A stretch of 64,000 nucleotides of DNA, from the NCBI GenBank assembly GCA_014898415.1, contig RCTD01000013.1, positions 558,001 through 622,000 of the forward strand, in the 5' to 3' direction. The position numbers were made by a program, and so were the translations under genes. Position 1 is the first letter of the stretch. The number at the start of each line of letters is the position of its first letter. Shown piece after piece: positions 60,625 through 64,000 of the stretch. Below the pieces are notes generated by a model. The model ran no database searches, had not been told where the DNA came from, and was given only the letters and a program-made list of their open reading frames with translations. This DNA is from Stromatinia cepivora. Taxonomy: Eukaryota > Ascomycota > Leotiomycetes > Helotiales > Sclerotiniaceae.

Positions 60625-61823
60625 ATTTGTTATTAATCTATTATAAGATCTTCGATCTGATTTTATATTCTTTGTTCTTTGTAAATCTAATTTACAATTT
60701 CTTAATTTAAAATCCAAATCTCTTTCTTGATAAAATTCATTTATAATTATTCTGTTTAATTGAAATATATAATCTAATTCTGAAGAATATATTTTGATAT
60801 ATTTGTTTATAACTTTTAAATATCTTAGAAATATATCAATTCTCGAAGTATTCTACAATTTGTTATATTTTTGTTCTTTCAGAATAATCTTAGGATTGAT
60901 ATAAATATAACATTTGTTCCCCTAAATTTTGTATATCTTTATATTTGATATTATATCTATAAAAACTTCTATAAAGAATTGATTTATTCTATTTATATCA
61001 GAATCAATATTAATACAATTCCTAATATAAGTATTATACTTTATAACTTTATTCCAAAATTCTAATAGTAATTCAGTTTCTTTTAGTATTATTTTTATAT
61101 CTATTTTTGTAATCTTTATATTTTATTCTATAGATTCATTTTGATATAAAAAGATAATTATTATAATTTCGGATTATATACCTAATAATTATTTACAAAT
61201 AATTTATAAAAGTTCCGATATATTATCAATCCTAATTACAATAATCTTTTTTTTAATAATCAATTCCATTTCCTTTTTTCAAATTTTCAATATTTGAATT
61301 ATATCGTCTTTTTATTTAAATAATATAATCCAATTTACTTTTATACAATTATCGATAATTAATATAAAATAACGATTCCCTCGAATCGATTTTGGGAATA
61401 ATCCTATAATATTGAAATATATAAATTCGAATCTTTTTGATTTATACAGATTCAATTGCCTCGGAATACAATTAATTATTTTAATGAATATATATATTTC
61501 ATAAATATCTAATTCAATTAAGATCTTTATTGATTTAGCTATATTAGATACTTTATATAGATTCTTAATCTTATTTAGACCTAAATAATTGAATCTTCGA
61601 TATTATAACAAATATCTCTTTTTCTTTTTAAATATTAATTCATTATTAATACTTTTGGTATCATCGATTATCTCTAAAGAAAAACCTTTTTCCTAATTAT
61701 TTTGATATATATTCGAATAAAGAATTATATCCTCGTATTCTTTAATCATATATAAAACCATATACATTCTATCTTATATTCTAATACAAATAATTTTCTT
61801 ATTATTCTTCTTAAAATATATAT
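60625..61823 (-). pseudogene. Copia-B' pol segment (integrase)
   Basis: Continues B' after Copia-A1: the inverse of about 44.7-45.9 kb of Copia-B (integrase and end of protease), with stops in all frames; ends at the Gypsy-D LTR. Confidence 0.75.
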
Positions 61824-62114
61824 TGTGAGAAAGTTGGGATATCAAGGCCTAACACGTAGCTAGTTCGTAGTCATATGATCATATGACTCTTCGTAGTTAG
61901 ATATAAAAGAGGGCTCTATTTCTTTTTTCTTGAAAAAAATCAATCGTTTTTCATTAATCTTTTTGTATCCCATTTGTACACAATCCAAATCATTATCTAA
62001 ACCTATTAGTTTTACTACTTGAAACCTTTACAATATAATTTGATCAATTCCAATTCCTATTTCCCTTTGCAGTGTATTATTGGGACATATATATCTCGAT
62101 CTATCTCTTTTACA
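61824..62114 (+). repeat. Gypsy-D 5' LTR
   Basis: Aligns over its whole length with the inverse of 41290-41581, with many C-to-T and G-to-A differences; shares the CATATGA(T/C)CATATG near-palindrome. Confidence 0.88.
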
Positions 62115-62115
62115 A

Positions 62116-62138
62116 TAGTGATCTACGCTGGATTCGAA
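62116..62138 (+). other. Gypsy-D candidate primer-binding site
   Basis: TAGTGATCTACGCTGG then ATTCGAA, two bases after the LTR. Read as the complement of a tRNA 3' end it gives CCA (with TGG changed to TAG), a discriminator base, a 7-base acceptor strand, a 5-base T-stem strand and the canonical T-loop TTCGAAT. The tRNA species was not identified. Confidence 0.6.
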
Positions 62139-62778
62139 TTATACGGTTTATATTATACAAACATATCTGCGAGGAAACCATGATTGAAAAGAAAGTAGAA
62201 TTAACAACTTGTAAATAAAGAAATGGGATTGACCCTGAAAGAATAATCCTTTCAAAAATGTGGGATTGCCAAATTCTGAATAAGGAAGTTTTGATCATTG
62301 AAACTCCCTTATTTGTATTCACCCATTATATCGAAGACGAATCATTTTTCAGCAGAACTATTATTCTACTTTTCACTTTGAGAAGAATATATCGACAAAG
62401 ATTCTACTCGAGAATACAATTAATAATATCAAAAGTATATTAAAACTCTAAATATAATAGAATCCTTATTTATAAACGAATCATTTATTTCTACAAGTAA
62501 GAAAACTTCAATCCTAAGGATAACCTTGATTAAATACGATTAATTATATTAAAGGATTTTAAATGCCTTATATATTTTTAAAGCTATTTGAATATTTAAG
62601 TATATATTGAAATAATAAAAAGGATTAAATATAATATACTAAATTACTATTTTTGATATCGGCAACCAAAAATTTAAGATATATTTTAAAAAACTTTTAG
62701 CTAAAGAATTTAAGATTTATATATTTCTTTGAAAGAAGGAAAACCTTAGAAAGAATTATATATACCTTTCCCTTTTTC

Positions 62779-63081
62779 TTGAAGATTTATCAAAAGAAAA
62801 TTATAAATACTGAAAACTATCGAAAATCAAATATTGAATCAGATTCTAACAAATCGGATACTTTTCAATTAAATTACAATAATATAATAAATAATTTTAA
62901 TTTGTTTATAAGATTGAGTTTTCTACAAAATACTCTTCAAAGATCAGAGGATAGTACTGTTGCTTCAATTGTTGATTCTTTTGAATTTATTGAAGAATTT
63001 TTTACTAATAGTAATGGAAATCCTATTAAAAAAGAAGAAAAAACAAAAAAAACCAAAAAAGAAAAAGAAATAAACCAATAA
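62779..63081 (+). pseudogene. Open piece in the Gypsy-D leader/gag N-terminus
   Basis: 100 codons, Asn/Ser-rich, then acidic, ending in a KKEEKTKKTKKEKE-like Lys-rich tail. It lies upstream of the capsid region and may be the N-terminal part of Gag before RIP damage; no domain recognised. Confidence 0.35.
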
Positions 63082-63169
63082 TAATAAAACCCATCAAAAA
63101 TTCTATTTGCTATTTATATTAAGGATTATATATATATATTCTTTATTATACCATATATTAAGAATATTG

Positions 63170-64000
63170 CTGCCCCCATTTTCAATGGGATCGATATATC
63201 TGATTTCCTTATAATTTGAAATGCCTTACAAATTGATTATAATATATCTGATAAGGAAATGCGAATTCGATTTCCTTAATATTATAATCATATCATTACT
63301 ATCCAAATCAAATTTATACCGAAATACAATCTTATTAGATACAATTGGAAAGAAGAATTGAAACCAGTATTACTCCAACGTTTTTGCGATTACAATATCC
63401 AGCAAATAACAAGTATCCGAAACTTTCTTGATCAATTTGTTGATAATCAATATAACAAAAATGAAGAGGATTATAATACAAATCTAATAATAATAAAGGA
63501 TTATATTACCAAGTTTACATTTTCGATTATTCAACTCATTAACAATTATATGATTACCGAATTCAAAGTTGGAAGGATATTCCTATATGGCCTGTATACC
63601 CAAATAGAAAAGAAGATTGCTAAACAATTTAAAATTGATTTCGATAATCCTGTTTTTATGAATTTCAAAAAAATGATAAACGAAGTCTACAAATGATGTT
63701 TTTCTGAGGATTCTGTTATCTGAATTTACGAAAGATTTAAGTCTCATTAAGCTACTATTTCCTAGATTATATATGAATATATGAAAACCTTATTTGTTTT
63801 CGATGCTAATACAAAACCTTATTCTCAAGGATAAAAAACAAAAAATATTATAAATGAAATCACTGATCTTTTAAATAAACTCAATATGAATTATCTAAGA
63901 GCAAAAATCAAAGGTACGAAGGACTCAAAGTTATTCTTCTCATTATCACAATATTAAACTATTTATCAAGAAAGTAATACAAGATATGATAACTATTTTA
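63170..64000 (+). pseudogene. Gypsy-D gag, 3' truncated by the window
   Basis: Translation gives APIFNG.DISDFL..W..LQIDYNISDKE, then the open piece 63358-63696 (LLQRFCDYNIQQITSIRNFLDQFVDN, NTNLIIIKDYITKF, FLYGLYTQIEKKIAKQF), the layout of Ty3/Gypsy Gag of fungal Maggy-like elements. Stops appear on both sides, including at positions expected to encode Trp or Gln. Pol would follow to the right of the window. Confidence 0.65.

Larger units (their letters stand above)
41939..61823 (-). mobile_element. Copia-B', minus-oriented element split by Copia-B, Copia-A1 and Gypsy-D
   Basis: 3' LTR at 41939-42104 (166 bp), then body segments 42105-42902, 55219-56729 and 60625-61823. Together they mirror, in inverse order, positions of about 44.7-47.1 kb plus 53.9-55.0 kb of Copia-B. 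The 5' end (gag and 5' LTR) lies beyond the Gypsy-D insertion, outside the window. All pol frames are broken by stops. Confidence 0.85.
61824..64000 (+). mobile_element. Gypsy-D, 5' part, inserted in Copia-B' and running off the window
   Basis: 5' LTR 61824-62114 (291 bp, TGTGAGAAAG...TTACA), candidate primer site, long leader, and a Ty3/Gypsy-type gag from about 63170. More RIP-mutated than the solo D LTR at 41290. The target duplication cannot be checked because the right end is outside. Confidence 0.8.

Noticed and set aside
19371..64000. Mitochondrial DNA or a centromere as explanation of the AT richness
   Set aside because: No mitochondrial genes, tRNAs or rRNAs were seen, and the content is LTR elements with RIP. 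A centromere cannot be judged from sequence alone, so it is not claimed.

Overview
The window looks like nuclear DNA of a filamentous ascomycete (Pezizomycotina, plausibly a leotiomycete such as a Sclerotiniaceae relative; the genus is inference). Supporting points: a GLEYA-type, Ser/Thr-rich cell-surface protein; a small number of widely spaced genes of normal base composition; and an abrupt switch near 19.37 kb to very AT-rich DNA made of LTR retrotransposons whose copies differ almost only by C-to-T and G-to-A changes and whose Trp codons have become stops. That is the footprint of repeat-induced point mutation (RIP).

Left part (1-19.37 kb, ordinary composition, gene-poor). A GLEYA adhesin-like gene open at the left edge (1-1935, +); a 489-bp hAT-like MITE with perfect ends and an 8-bp target duplication (3224-3712); a 100-bp duplication and a roughly 12-unit minisatellite (4.47-5.5 kb); a 16-bp-unit minisatellite abutting the stop of an unrecognised 215-codon gene (7174-7821, -); and a Ser-rich gene of about 580 codons on the minus strand (11256-13102) whose first coding segment lies in a different frame. 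From 13.1 to 19.37 kb no convincing gene is seen, only weak small ORFs and a CT microsatellite.

Right part (19.37-64 kb, AT-rich). Almost all of it resolves into six LTR families, named A-F here for convenience, inserted into one another. Copia-E1 (20753-40124, minus orientation, truncated at the right) carries a second copy E2 (21965-30248) and two short gag-only Gypsy-like elements F1 (32185-33858) and F2 (35252-36769). At 41.1 kb a second stack begins: Copia-B'' (LTR at 41143-41604, split by a solo Gypsy-D LTR) contains Copia-B' (from 41939, minus), which contains Copia-B (42903-55213, plus), which contains Copia-C (47118-53945, plus). B' is also split by Copia-A1 (56730-60619, plus) and by Gypsy-D (61824 to the window end). 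Target-site duplications of 4 or 5 bp and equal LTR lengths fix most boundaries to the base: A 529, B 166, C 186, E 309 and F 150 bp, with D about 291.

Functionally, the only element still able to make a long protein is Copia-A1: identical-looking LTRs, an open 681-codon Gag-protease frame and a highly structured leader, but no integrase core and almost no reverse transcriptase or RNase H. It is therefore likely to have moved by borrowing enzymes from a relative. The F elements (gag only) pose the same question for a Gypsy lineage. Copia-E carries an extra 1.9-kb module between pol and its 3' LTR with antisense reading frames conserved between copies, the least explained feature of the window. 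No rRNA, tRNA, CRISPR or telomere repeat was recognised.
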